The notes below the pieces were generated by a model. That model was not told the DNA's origin. It did no database searches and saw nothing but the letters and a program-made list of their open reading frames with translations. The position numbers were made by a program, and so were the translations under genes. 64,000 bases of DNA from Bugula neritina (taxonomy: Eukaryota > Bryozoa > Gymnolaemata > Cheilostomatida > Bugulidae). Positions 1 to 12,563 of this stretch are shown here, piece after piece (position 1 is the stretch's first letter; the number at the start of each line of letters is the position of its first letter). The stretch is from NCBI GenBank assembly GCA_964035545.1, contig CAXIUT010000227.1, positions 1 to 64,000 on the forward strand. The letters run 5' to 3'.

Positions 1-89
1 CCCCAACCCCAACCCCAACCCCAACCCCAACCCCAACCCCAACCCCAACCCCAACCCCAACCCCAACCCCAACCCCAACCCCAACCCCA
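1..89. repeat. Telomeric repeat block T1 (CCCCAA)n, left end of piece C1
   Basis: About 15 perfect CCCCAA units open the window, then the sequence becomes AT-rich. The C-rich strand reads 5'->3' inward, as expected for a left chromosome end. C4A2 is the telomere unit known from oligohymenophorean ciliates. The first gene ends about 150 bp inside. Confidence 0.97.
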
Positions 90-237
90 TCAATCAATAT
101 ATCATATTTATCATATTTAGAAATATAATATGATATAAAATACTATAATAACCATAATATAATAATATCCTTAATAAATACAATTTGGTCAAAAAAGTCA
201 TCTTTTAATTGAATATAACAACAATTTACGATTTCTA

Positions 238-3200
238 TCATGATAAATTCTAATCTCGTTACTAGTGAAAGTTGGTTTTAAACTATTTTTTGCCCAATAT
301 TCTCATATTTTGTTTTATTCAACATATAGTCTCCTACTGCTTGATTATTGGCCATGATATCGTTGACATAGGGTTCACCTAGAAAGTTGGTATAGATAGA
401 ATCTCTAAAAAAATATCCATTTTTATAAAAATGCATCAATCTTCCATTATCACATTTAATAAATATTGAACCTCCTACGTGTTTAGTTACATGCTCAAAT
501 ATCTTTGGCTTTTATTTTAGACAGATTTTCTAGCTGCAGACTAGACAAATGCAGATACTTTATGTTGTCATTTGGCAAGAGGGACATTTTCCCATAAATA
601 ATTGAAGTTCTGATAATGTTTAAGGCAAAACTTGCAAGTATTTATGAGGTTGAAAAAGGATTTAAGACTATTAGATGCTTATAAATTATTTACTGCCATC
701 TAAATATCCAATAATTTTTTATATTTTATTATCAAGTTCAGACAGTTATTCTTCTTTTTAATGATAAATTTTGTCTAAAAAGTATCTTTTCATTCGTAAT
801 CTAATTATTTCATATAATTTTCCATTTTAATTCATACTTTACATTACTTTTTAATCTATATCAAATCCTTCTTGATTTTTTTAAGATCTTTTAAGAAGAC
901 AGAATATCTGACGGGTGATGGGAATCAGACACAATTTGATAAAAATATCTTAATAAGAGCTAAAAAGAAGGATCTCACTTATCAATGAATTGATCATGTA
1001 GCGGGAGATGTTGAAATTTTATGAGAAGATTTAAAATTTTTATAAGAAATTGAGATCAGGACGATATGTTTACAAAAAAGTAGAAGATAAATATTAAAGA
1101 AAACACTAATTTCTTTATTTTTGAGGTTTATTTTTCCAATTTTACATAAAATATTGAGTCTTATCCTTTATATCCTTCTATTTTTATTCCTATTTTTTTT
1201 ATATTTATCCTATCGTAGAATTTTATTTTATTTTTATGATTTATTTTCTTTTTAAAATGATTTTTAACTATCGTTTACACCTTATTATTTTTATTAAGTT
1301 TAGTTTATTCTAATTTATCCTTCAAAAGGCCAATATTTGATTCTTATTCAGTTGAAAACATAGGTACAAGCAGGTTGGCAGGTTTTCTACAAAGGAAACA
1401 TATATTTTATTTTTTATTTTGATTTTTATAGAAGCATTTAGGATGTATTTTATGACCACAAGTTCTAAAACTGATTTTGACTGCATTATTTTGAAAGATA
1501 GTTTTATTGAACCAATCATCAATAGCCATGGAAGAGATCAGTTGAAGTTATTATTCAGAATCAGATTTGCAAAAAATACATATCTAGTCATTATCTAGAT
1601 TATATGCTTCTGGAGTATGTTATTTTAGCATTTTTTATCTTTGACTTCTCATTTTTTATCCCTTTATTTCTTTTTCTTTAGTAGTTTATTTTTTTTAATC
1701 ATAGAAGAAGAGGTATTTTAATTTTGATTTTAAACAATTTTAAGTCCATTTTTAATTCTCAAAGATAAAATGTCACAATGAGCATTATACTGTAAATAAG
1801 CAACTAATTTTAAAGAAACTATTTGAGTTAATTATTCTGAGTCATAAAATAAATCTTAACGAGTTCAATGCTCAATAGAGAAGGAACAAAAGTAGATTAG
1901 TTATAAGATTTGATTTATTTCTAATTCAATTCAAATGCTTATTTACAAATATGAATGATGATATTGATAGTTTACTTGTTCCAAATGATAGCATCTTAAA
2001 AGTACGATAGTTTTGTGATTGAAATAGCTTGAGGATGAAGAGTGGCCATTGATATGTTAAAAAAATTAAGAAAACGTTCATAAGAATAGAGTTATAGCTA
2101 TGCATAGTTGGAATTGGTTTTTATATATTATTTTTATATGTGGCAGGATTCTTTAACAAATTATTAAAATTTACCTTTAAGAGGTAATATTTTATTAACC
2201 AATCTTTTTATTTCAATCGCTTTCATTTCCTTGAAAGTATTTATAAATTTGCCATAGAACTCATGTAGTCTCAGTTCATTTGGCTTCATCAATAAAATCT
2301 ATACTGATATTTAGTGTAAATCAGTACATATTAAGCTATTCATGAACATTACAAATGTAAAGATTTAATTTTGTTTATTTTAAGGTTCAATGGGTTTAGC
2401 CATGATTGAGTTACATATTTTAAAGAGGATATTTTTAATAGATATTTATTCTTTAGAAAGTAGGAATAATATTTTTTGATAGGAGTAGTCTAGCATGGTT
2501 GATAAATTCAATTAAGGATTGCTGGCATTAAAAAATTATTTTATGTAATCTCCTGGCATGTTTTTAGTTTTTGTTGTTAAATATTTAAATACATTTTAAA
2601 GATGACTTTTCATTAAAAGAGTAAACAGCTGTTCATCTTTAAATGATTCCTATCCTAGCACTTATCTCAAATTTGAAAGGTATTCAGGTTTTAACAAATT
2701 ACTAATCTAGCCATCAAGATAAAGCGTAACTGTAAAAGCAAATGCCCTTTCATGTATCATAGATAAATTGGTCTATTCTAAGTTGAAATGAATGATAGAA
2801 TGCCAAAGTTATTTAATCAGTTTTTATACTAGGTATTTATTGTTAACTATATTTTTGAGAATATATTTGAAAATTTTGAGGTAGTATTCATCTAGAACTT
2901 TTTTATTGATCAATTCATCAGGTAGCTATCGGTATCCGAACATGGTTTCACCTATATTTTGTTATTCTATCAAAGATTGATGATATTTTTTTGCTTATTT
3001 CATTTAAGAGGGATATTGGAGGTCATCAATTAATCTAAGGAAGAGTTTATTTCCATTTTAGCAGCATTTATCTGGGAGATATGGGGTAGTTTGAGTGTTT
3101 ATAGTTGTTTTGTACTAATAAGATGGTTTATGGTTTTCATGCAGGTCATGAATTGAAAATTAAGCATTCTTAGTGGGTGTTAAATAGTAAGTTAATCATC

Positions 3201-4079
3201 ATATTGACTTTTTCTGAAATACTATTTAATAAAATCTACTCTAGAAGCTTCGATTGGAAAGATCTAGTAAGTTAGTCTGCAAAATTATGACATAAATTAT
3301 CTTTTATCCCATCTGAAGATCATTTCCAGGATAGTAAGATCCTAAAATTAAATTGTTGGTAGATTAGGGAATAAATCTTTAATTTTATGTTTTAGAAGTT
3401 AATAACATAAGTATTTACTTTAGTAATCTCTTGATGCTATTTTTAATAATTTTTTGAAAAAACAGTATACTTTGTGCAGAAACATATCTTTTGCTAAATC
3501 TATACTTTTACACCCGTTAGTCTAACCAGAACATAATATAAAATAGAAAAACTCCTTCTTTATGAATTTTTATTTTGTAGCTTACTAAATGTTTATTTTT
3601 TATATTTTTTTAGAATGTTCAGGACAAAAACCTTTGGGATTGAGCATTTAGTCATTCCCACAATCACAACAACCTTACCCTGATACTATTTATATGAAGT
3701 TATGTCCTTTGTGGTCTGCTTTAGAAAAACATTCAGGACACTGAATAGCATTCTAGGCTTCTATACAGTCAAAACACTTGAATATTTTGTTGTTCATATA
3801 GGAATACCCAATCGTTTTTGAACAAATTGGACTTGCAGTGGGATTGCTAATATGACAGTCAAAAGTAACTTTTGTATTTTATAGTGAACTACTCATGATC
3901 TTTATCTCGATGTCTTTGAAATAGTCTGACATGGGTTCATTTATGGTTTTTGCCACCTCTTGAATATCTGAAAACTATTTCAGTGCTGTTTCTTTTTCTT
4001 GGGATGTGAGGCTTTCAACTGTGTCTATGAAAAGAGGTTGATATTATTCTGGCTAGTCATCGTCATCATAGAATTCCAT
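238..4079 (-). CDS. UBR1-like: UBR1-family N-recognin E3 ubiquitin ligase (frame-corrected)
   Basis: This is likely a ubiquitin ligase of the N-degron pathway. It starts at an ATG followed by an acidic stretch. Near residue 95-165 there is a UBR-box zinc finger ending in GCCDCGNDEMLNPKGFCPEH, which binds N-terminal residues in the family. A long helical middle follows. A RING-H2 (ICIFCK... CGHKIHPKCF ... CFLCRKP) lies near 1350-1600, and the C-terminal UAIN-like cap (CPSCQ, CLVCSEKICL, then GGSIFIKCDNGRLMHFYKNGYF) lies near 300-600. This is the full domain order of UBR1/2. The frame changes near 3006, 1755, 1075 and close to the stop; I read these as one-base assembly errors. The stop at 238-240 depends on the last correction, because the uncorrected frame runs without UGA into the telomere. 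Confidence 0.85.
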
Positions 4080-5511
4080 TATTCTGATTGTTTAAGACTT
4101 TAATAAAGTAATATATCTTATACTTGTATGACTATAATATAAACTACAATAATAGTGAAGTAATCAGGTGTGTTCATTGACCTTTTTATTATTCTTTTCT
4201 TTTGATTATTAAAGATCATAAATTAATTTTCAAATTTGTCTTTATCGTAGTGTAAGATATCAAAAGCTGACTGATGAGTTTTATCAACAGAATCTAAACA
4301 AACTGACGAACTGTTTGAACTTATTAATCCATTTTTTTTTGCTTATTAAAATAGTTTTGATCTCAAGTGGGAATCAACATCATAGCTGTATGATAGTTAA
4401 TTAAGAAAAATGGTTGAGTAAAGACTTCTATCTTGATAATCAAATAGTTTATTGACTAACTGTTTAGTTGTTTGTTTTTACTATTATATCATTTATTAGT
4501 ATAGTTTTTTTTATTTTATTATTTTTTATTGATCGCTTTGAAGACTTTATATGATAGATTCGTATTTATTTGCTTGTTTGTTGATTTGTTTAAGACATAG
4601 AGAATAAAAATGAGATATAAATTACTCTATATTTTAATAAAGTTTATTAAAGATGCTGATTGAAGGGGATTATAGGTATTTGAACTTTTTACTAGTACTA
4701 ATTGAATCAACTTTATCTTGTACTTTGGCTAATCTATCATAAAATTGAATAATAAATTACTGAATTCCTTCATTTCCTGATTAAAATGATGTCTATTCAT
4801 CTTTTATAAGAATTTAGTTTGATTTTTTCTTTCTTTATCTGCATAAATGCTGCTATTTCTGTCTAAAGACCTTTTTAGTTAGAGATCTTTCGAAGAGTGA
4901 CTTTTTTATGAGAAAGGTTTTAGTTGTGAGGGTTTGAATAGGTCTAGAAAAGGGTTTAGAAGTTATGAGGTGATATTGTTATTATTTTAGTTGATTTTAT
5001 CTATTAATTTTGATTAATTTTAATCGCTTTAGGTCAGGATATAGTTATTAACATTGTTAATGATTTATTTTTTTGGATTAAATTTAAAGGATTTATTGCT
5101 TTTTTTTATTTTCTATTGCGATTTAGATTGTTATTCGATGAATGTATTAGGTTAATGATCTATTTTTTTTATTTTCCTATAAGCACTAACTACTCTTTCC
5201 AATCGATAACTATCTTTTTATTGACTTTTATTTAACCCCTCAACTTCTTTCTCAATACCCTATTTAATTTTAATTTTGAAATGATGATTCATGTTATTCA
5301 AACTGCTATTATTACCAGGTTGAAGAGTAGTTGCAGTACTGGTTGTTGGTTTTTTTGTTATATTATGATACTGTCGATAAGTTTTTACTTATTTAACTTA
5401 TTTATTGTGTTATATAGATTACTATCGATGTGTTTTCGGATGAGTAGGCACCTTAGATTGTTGGTTATTGATTGTTTAGGATATTTTTTTGTTTTTTAAA
5501 TTCAAAAACAT
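4080..5511 (-). CDS. Coiled-coil protein of unknown function
   Basis: An uninterrupted table-30 frame of about 475 codons starts at the ATG at 5509-5511. It is rich in Lys, Glu, Ser and Asn, with long charged helices in the middle and a Thr/Pro-rich stretch near residue 60. I do not recognise a family. No in-frame UGA occurs before the ATG of the UBR1-type gene at 4079, so the 3' end is uncertain. It may stop through a short unrecognised intron (GTAGTTTATATTATAG is one candidate), or it may be spliced onto the UBR1-type gene as its N-terminal part. It is divergently transcribed from the SNARE gene, with 126 bp between the starts. Confidence 0.6.
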
Positions 5512-5637
5512 AATAAATACTGTTAATATTATAAATAGTTATCCATTCATTATCATCTCTGTTGAATTAATATTTATATATTTATGATTATCTGATCAAT
5601 AGTTAATTTTTAGAATTATAATATCTATCATTAGTAA

Positions 5638-6398
5638 ATGTCTGGATAGTAGTTTCAAAAAAGATATAATCAGCTAGGAAGGCACTTACTACTATTAAAA
5701 AAGATATTCAGTATCGCAATGATGCGGTTCTTCGTGATGAGCCAACTTTTACTCTTGATGGAGATATAAAGGGTCAATTCAAAGAAATAGTATTTTTGTT
5801 TATATACAGAACTAAGAACTCTAGAGTTTGTAAATTATGTATAGCAATGTCGAAAAGAATCAAAAGAGTTAAATCTTAAACCTAGATAACTTGATAAAAG
5901 AAGACAGGCTCTCAATATCAACATCTAATAAAGAAACAAACTCAAAAACATGTATGAAGAATCACTGACTCGAAGGTACCCAATACTAGAGCAGCTAAAT
6001 AAATTGAGAATCAATAAAATGTATTTATTTTAGTATTTAGTTTCAAAAAGAGTATGGATAGAAGAAGTTGAACAAGCAAGAATTGTATGCTTTGAAGTAG
6101 AAACAGGAATAGATACAAGAGAAGAAGTTGTAAGGATGATCGGGACAGTAAAAGAGATGAAGGCTGGACAGGTAGATATTGGTGATTAGTTGGTTTTGCA
6201 GGATAAGTTGTTGGATGTAAGAGGTGTTATATGTAGAAAATGGAGGATGGAATAGATGGCAATATTGAGAAGATGAGTAGTGTTAGAAAAAATATGATGA
6301 AATTGCTTGATAAAAGTAGTTATTGTTGCCTGATCATTGTTATTCTTGTGGAAATAGCTGCTATTGTTTGTAATCTGGTGCTTTGGCCTAAAAATTGA
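5638..6398 (+). CDS. Tail-anchored SNARE (frame-corrected)
   Basis: The predicted product is about 250 aa. An N-terminal helical region precedes a SNARE-type heptad motif containing IGDELVLQDKLLD, where the central Gln fits a Q-SNARE zero layer. The protein ends in one hydrophobic span (CCLIIVILVEIAAIVCNLV) and a very short tail. It should work in vesicle fusion, anchored by its C-terminus with the helical part in the cytosol. The layout resembles Qc-SNAREs such as syntaxin 6 or 8, but I cannot assign an orthologue. Frame changes occur near 5675, 5850 and 6230, and a short intron near 6030-6050 is possible. It converges with the next gene, 62 bp stop to stop. Confidence 0.65.
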
Positions 6399-6460
6399 TT
6401 AAAGATAATTAGTTTAACTACTTTATTAGAATTATAGTTAATTAAGTAGAGTTATTAAGA

Positions 6461-8179
6461 TCATTATTTATTTTATTCTTCCATTGGCTCATCTTAACTG
6501 TTATAATATTCTATTTAGTCAAGATTGTCTTAGTCTTATTCTTTTTATTTGATGAAAATTGCATCTAAATCTTCTATTTGAATGTTATAGAAGAAACTTA
6601 GTTATTCTGGGCAGTTTTAAGTAATTTCGAATTTGTTGCCAAAATAATTTAATAGTCCATCTTTTTATTAAAAGTCAAAAGACATTTTATGTTTATTATA
6701 TCCTTCTTCTTAAAAAACAGAAAAACCTGGCAATGACTGAATCTATTCTTTAATCCATTCATTAACCAGACTGATAACATCCTTAACGATGACTGGTTTG
6801 ATGAGTTTTTGATCTGAAAGAGAAGATCTTCTTTGATGACTTATTTGAATATATTAAGTTGAATTTATTTAGGTACTGATCTACTGACTATTTATCTTAT
6901 AAATTTGTACAGTTCTGAAGTCTATTGTATCACATTATTATGAAAATGACTGAATAAGGGGTAGTATTTGATTTAATGTTAAGAATATCCGCACCAGTGT
7001 ACGTTGAATTCGTTTATTGAAATATCTACCATGTACTATATGTAATCTTTGGCTAAAACTTAATACATTTAATAGTTATTTTAAAAGTAAGTCTACATCT
7101 AGAGATTGTTCTCTTTATAGATTTATGATTTTCTTTTCAAACTAAATGTTTCAAGTTACATTTATCTTTTGAGTTAGCTGAAAAAAGAAGGTAGTTTTTA
7201 TGTTTTTATCACTAAAAAATCTTTTAAGTTATGTTCTCTTAACTTTGAAGTTATATAGTTATATATATTTTCATTTCCCTCATGAAAATATTTCATTTGT
7301 TGAACCCAAATCGACATAGCTGGTCTCCAAAAGTGAAATCAGGGTATTCAGCTGGAGGTTTAAAAGCTGAACAGTAAAACTAATTATAGCTACGAAACAT
7401 AAATCCAAATTTTTCCTAAATAAATAGCTATGTACTTCTAGAGATAGAATGATATTTCTATAGATATTAGCTCTAAGTGCAAACTAAGACAACTTCATGA
7501 ATGGGTCATCAATGTTATCGATGATTTATCTGAAGGCTACAACCATTTGAGAGCATAGTGCAAAAAACAGGACAATAATATTATGCGTTTTGAAGTAGTC
7601 CTGAAGAAGATAATTTTACCAATTATCACAAGAAACTTTATACCCACTAAATCTTACTTCTCTAATCTTTTTGTTGATATCCTCCTTGCCTAACTAGCTA
7701 TACACCATTTTTGTAGTCAGTTACTCTAGCTATTAAGTCAAAGCTGTCTGTAGTTCTTAGATGGGTTGTTCGAGCCATACTTATTCCATTTATTCGGGTG
7801 GGAACTTGATAAGACTGAGGTGTTCTTGAAAAGGAGTTTAACAGAACATGCCGATTGATTATCTTTTTAATTTAGGCATGGGAAGATCTGGCTAGAGAAA
7901 CAGTTGTTCTATAAGTTATTGAAATTAAGAAGATGATTCTAGAAAAGAGGTTTATTTTTAGATAGTTGAGAAGAGGAGACGATATCCGTGGTATGCTTGT
8001 TGCAGGAAGGAATAGTTATTTTTTGCTAGTCGATTTGATATGTTTTGTTAGATGATTTTGAAATCGAGATCGTCGTAGAAGACGAAGAAGACTGCTCTAT
8101 CTACTTTGTTGAAGTAGTTGTTCATGAAGGCTCTGGCTGTGGCTATTTTGAGGAACTGGCTTTGTACTGGTGTTTCCAT
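6461..8179 (-). CDS. Acidic protein of unknown function (frame-corrected)
   Basis: Reading starts at ATG 8177-8179, 57 bp from the telomeric block T2, and ends at a UGA at 6461. The product of about 570 aa is helical and ends in a strongly acidic tail (EDEDNLDEIEYYNSEDEPME). The tail is written largely with UAA/UAG, which fits a Glu reading. The frame changes near 7280 and near 6840. I recognise no domain. It is the last gene of C1, and the short leader before the repeat suggests a natural chromosome end, although no GGGGTT block follows. Confidence 0.6.
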
Positions 8180-8236
8180 CGCTATGAGTGCGAAACGTGT
8201 GAGTGATTAGGGGTCGAGGGAAGTCGATGAGAGTGG

Positions 8237-8331
8237 CCCAACCCCAACCCCAACCCCAACCCCAACCCCAACCCCAACCCCAACCCCAACCCCCAACCCC
8301 AACCCCAACCCCAACCCCAACCCCAACCCCA
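8237..8331. repeat. Telomeric repeat block T2 (CCCCAA)n at the C1/C2 junction
   Basis: About 16 CCCCAA units, one with an extra C, sit inside the window. The orientation fits a left telomere for the DNA to the right (C2). The DNA to the left (C1) has no GGGGTT end of its own, so this junction carries one telomere instead of two. Confidence 0.95.
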
Positions 8332-8468
8332 GTGGGTGCGATATATTAATTTAATTAATCGGGTATAAATTGACATCTTCTATGATTACTTCTATAGAGA
8401 TAAGCTTAATTTATTTCAATAATATACATTTGTTGATTAGTAAATGCAAATCTCAACTTAATATAATT

Positions 8469-9416
8469 ATGGATAATAAAGAAGGAACGGTTATTGGACT
8501 CGGATGTATGGCTCTAGCTTCTCTCTACTACTTCTATAAAGGATATCATAAAGATTCTTTAAGATATAAATAAAAAAGGAGAAAAGTTGAACAGTTCGAA
8601 TCTCAATATAATACTAAAATCAATCTTCAAGAAGTAAAAAAAGAATCAAAAATAAATTGTTGTTTTTCATAAGATAAAATAGTATAAAGTGTTGCCAGAT
8701 ACTTTTAGTCTCTACTTTAGGCAACGTTTCCAAAGTTATATAGACCTTTTTTTGATGATTTTCTTTAAAATCAAACAGGAGGTAGATTATTAATAACTAA
8801 ACCCAACATAACAGTTGACATTAAAGACTGCAATATTTAGTTTAGTGTTTTGAAGGAGTAAAAAACACCTAATATTGTTTTTGAATAAAATAAGAGCAAA
8901 TAGGCTATCTACCACTCCTTGAAGTATACTGTCAATTCTGCTAAACATTTGGCTGTCTATGGGGTTTTGAGGTTTTCTATCGAGGAGGATAGATTTATCA
9001 TAGAACCATAGTTTTTGATGAAGTTGCGATCTGATAATATAAATATTGATAAAATAATTGGTTTTTGGAATGACAAAATATACAAAATTACTTTCAAGAA
9101 GATCATGATGGTGATGGGAATGATAACAGTAGGTTATTTTTTTATTTACCAGCCTCTTAAAAATATTTGGAGACGTTACAAAACCCTTAAACAAGGAGTG
9201 AGTGAGGGCCAACTGCACTACTTTCGCGAGAAGGTGAATTTTGGGGCTAAAATCGATGGGAGTTTAAAATGCGAGTCATGCAAATAGAATACAATAAGTT
9301 ATATATACTAGTGTGGACATTTGGTGATCTGTGATGAATGTTATAAGAAGGACAAGATAAAGAAATGTCTAATTTGCCATCATAAGTCATCAAAATTCGT
9401 TAAGATATTTATCTGA
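8469..9416 (+). CDS. MUL1-like: MUL1/MAPL-like membrane RING E3 ligase
   Basis: An intact 315-aa frame. A hydrophobic segment near residues 7-22 (IGLGCMALASLYYFYKG), a beta-rich middle region, a second membrane span near residue 215 (MGMITVGYFFIYQP) and a C-terminal C3HC4-type RING (CESC ... CGH ... CDEC ... CLIC) reproduce the MUL1 layout. In that family the RING faces the cytosol from the outer mitochondrial membrane and ubiquitinates or SUMOylates mitochondrial factors. Location here is inferred from the family. It is the first gene of C2, about 140 bp from the telomere. Confidence 0.85.
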
Positions 9417-9467
9417 TTAGTTTATCATTTCGAATTAGTTATTTTCCCTCTATTATATATATCATTC

Positions 9468-10745
9468 ATGGCTTGGCGCTAGGACAACAGAAGAAGAATC
9501 GTGCTTGATAGTGGTAGTTATTCGATTCGTCTGGGGAATGCCAGCAGTCCTGTACCCAATCTTATCTATGATAACTTCATAGCTATTGATAGGAATACTG
9601 AAATAAAATATTTGGGCCTGCTCTTGATAACATTTTAGACTAAACTAAGCTGATATATGAGAAAAATAATATTCGAGGTGTGACTGTGAGGTTCTAGACT
9701 TATCTGAATATGTTGGATGAATTTGATGTCTCGAGTTAAAATGCCTTGGAAAACAACTGGTTTTTACTGCTAAGACTACTCAATGACTTTTCCTGTCTTG
9801 CCTTACCATCCAAGAAAGGTGATGGAAAAACATATGGAGATCTATCTTGAATACTATCGATTCGATGGGATTAGTGTAAAGCCGTCATCTGAATTAATAT
9901 ATGATCATGCTAGGAGTTTATACAATAGTTAGTTGAGTAGTTCTTATAAATTATCTGATCGATTTGCCATTGTTGTAGAAAGTTCATAAAGTGCGACGTA
10001 TATTACTCCATATTACTAAGGATAGCCTATCAAAAAGGAATCAAGAGGTAAATATATTTTGATCTAGATTGGATATCGGAGGGAGGTTACTGACTAACTA
10101 TTTAAATAAATTCTTAGTTTTAGATATCTTGATCTAAAGAATAGTGATCGGTTGATAAAGCAAATAAAAGAAGATTTATGTTTTGTTTCATCTAACCTTA
10201 TGGATGATATGAGATGCAAAAAAGGAAAGTATCTAAAGCACTTTGTTTTGCCTGATTAGGAGTTAAAGAAAAAAGGGATATCCTGCTGATGTTATTGACT
10301 AAAGTACATATTTAATTAGAAAGGTGTTTATACTCAACATATTTCTTTGGATAAAGAACGTTTCAGATTCCTTAAAATCATCTTTTCTCCTCAGGATATC
10401 GGAATGGACCAAAAAGGCAATTACTGGAGCCATTATTTTAGTCTTTGAAACATGTCAATTAAGATATACGTCATAATTTCTTGTAAAACATTATAGTCAG
10501 TGGAGGCAATACTAGATTCTCTGATTTAGTTTAAGGCTGTATGAAGAGATCAAAAAGAACAGTTTTTGTTGGGTAAAACCAAGAATTATATACATGAAGT
10601 AGTTTTGATGTGATATAGTTCGATGCATGCAGGGTTCGAGGCAGCTGTTCAAGATAGCAATTCTGAGTATTTTTGTGATGGAGTTATCTTAAAGGACTGG
10701 TATCGTGAGCAAGGACCTAATAGAGTAAACAACGTGATGTTTTGA
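9468..10745 (+). CDS. ARP6: Actin-related protein 6 (frame-corrected)
   Basis: ARP6 is a subunit of SWR1/SRCAP chromatin remodellers that load H2A.Z. The N-terminus has the phosphate-1 type motif VLDSGSYSIRLG. The middle has LDIGGRLLTNYLN and LIKQIKEDLCFVS, which follow human ARP6 VGGKLLTNHLK and INQVKEDVCYVS. Later ERFRFLKIIFSPQDIGM matches the ARP6 FNPSDIG region, followed by IIVSGGNTRF (phosphate-2). The C-terminus keeps the ARP6 tail spacing. Several one-base frame changes are needed, for example in a T run near 10112, and a 20-nt intron (GTAAAT...ATCTAG) near 10050 is possible. Confidence 0.85.
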
Positions 10746-11039
10746 ACTTAGTTGTTATTAGATTTTAATACAAAAAATGAAAACTTGAGTAAATTCCAAA
10801 ATTATTCAACAAATAAAATAATTACTCAAGAGATAGTAGTTTTTATCGAATTATTGATGATTCAGTTGACAAATATGGTTTATTATTCTTTTTGGTGGTG
10901 AGTATGATGTAATGCTCTGATGACAGATCATTTTTGTTTTTTATTTAATTTGTTATGCCAAGAGCGGTAGAATACTGTCAAATAAATATCTACATAAACT
11001 TAACTAAATCAACACATCTGCATGCTTTCTTACTGCTAA

Positions 11040-11708
11040 ATGCCACAAGCTAGCCCTGTCCCTTCTATTCCCCCCATCGCTCAAACATTCAAAAAAATAG
11101 AAAAGACTCTCGATGTTCACGAATACTTCAATATTCTCCATAAACAAGAACCTAGCAAAAGTCATGAGCCTAAGCTAATAACACCTAAAATGAGAACCAA
11201 ATTGCTTGTTTGGCTAGAAAAACTAAGTTTTTAAACTTTTAAATTTTCGAAAGAAACATTAATAACAGCCACCTGCGTCCTTGACCAATATCTTTAAAAA
11301 ACTAACTAATCTCCCAATTTCCTTCAGTTGATAGGTTGTGCTTGCCTACTGATAGCTTCAAAGCTAAGATAGCCCACTATTGTTGAACCTAGCTGTTACA
11401 TCTCGGCATCATGCAGTATATTTAAACGATTCCAGTTATTGGAAAAGGAAAGGGATATTTATTTGGGAATTGACTGGAAAAAGATAAAAGGAGGACTACT
11501 ATCAGGAGTGAGGTTGGCTTGTTAGTGCATGAACATGAAAGATAAGCTATAAAAGTGTGAATAGGTGTTGTGGAATTGTTTGAAAGATGAGGATGTCAAG
11601 TGTTGGAAAGATATTAAGGTGATATATGGAGTTCTATCTTTGGTTATCATTGATTCGAAAGATTAAATGGCAGTCAAAGATGGAATTAATCTCATCAGAC
11701 TACTTTGA
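11040..11708 (+). CDS. Cyclin-box protein
   Basis: An intact 222-aa frame. A Pro-rich N-terminus leads into a cyclin N-terminal box: MRTKLLVWLEKLS, TLITATCVLDQYL and LQLIGCACLLIASKLRE, matching the canonical helices 1, 2 and 3. Cyclins activate cyclin-dependent kinases through this box. The C-terminal half is helical and short compared with mitotic cyclins (about 400 aa), so only the N box is clear. It converges with the next gene, 97 bp stop to stop. Which CDK it serves cannot be told. Confidence 0.8.
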
Positions 11709-11805
11709 TATCAATATTTAAAAATTAAAATATCCAAAATAAACTATATTAAATATGTTTAAAGATAAATAAAGATAACATTGACTCATCACAGATTAAT
11801 ACGGG

Positions 11806-12505
11806 TCACTATCTAAGCTGCTATTGTTTTATAGACATTTTAGTTGTTATCTAACTAGATGTTGCTTGATTTTAAACTAAATAACATTATTTTTACATTG
11901 ATATACTCGCATTGACAGTATTGATGTATTGAGTGAGGATATTTTTATCTATTTTTATTTTAGCTTATTCTAGTTTGCTCTCTAATTTATCTAATTCTTC
12001 AAGAATGGCTCGAAAAATGACTGTAAAGGACAATATTTAAGCATATTAAAGGATTGTATGAATCTAATGGTCCAAAACTTGATCTATGAGCTTGATAAAG
12101 TGATCTTTCTTTCCTGAACTAAAAGACAACAATAGCATAGATATCATTTGGTTGATTTATGATTCTGAGTCATCAAATAATTACTTTTGATTTTGGAGTG
12201 TTGATATTTCTAGACGCATAGATTGATTATTTTGTCTTTTATTAGTTTATCGTTGGTTATTAGAGGATCTACATTGCTAAGATAGAGCGATAATTCCAGT
12301 AAATATTGACTTGTTTTGCTGTTATCAAGTTTTTGCTTAAGAGAACTATCTAAAACATTAAATACATCTTTTTTTGGAGGTATATATATGGGTTAAGAGG
12401 TTTTATTTAGAAGAGTTCGTTGATTGTTTCTGACATCACTTACTACCATTTGCTTTAAGACGATAGAGTTGACATTTAAGCCAGTAAACGATCACGCATT
12501 ATCAT
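11806..12505 (-). CDS. Coiled-coil protein of unknown function (frame-corrected)
   Basis: About 230 aa, starting MIMRDRLLAEMSTLSSESKW and ending with a charged coiled coil (LEELDKLESKLEEAKIKI). The frame changes in an A run near 12384 and again near 12155. No family is recognised. It shares a 58-bp divergent intergenic region with the leucine-rich-repeat gene at 12564, so both promoters must lie there. Confidence 0.6.
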
Positions 12506-12563
12506 TTTTAAATTATATAAGTTTTAAGTGATTTATTTATTGTATAAGATTCAATAAATAGTA

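Noticed and set aside
5281-5499. 72-codon plus-strand ORF
   Set aside because: It lies antisense to the N-terminal part of the coiled-coil gene, which has a much longer open frame.
8237-8331. Telomere-bearing germline transposon ends, as in Oxytricha or Tetrahymena micronuclear elements
   Set aside because: No transposase or inverted terminal repeats flank any block, and the blocks are long and placed at chromosome-piece boundaries.
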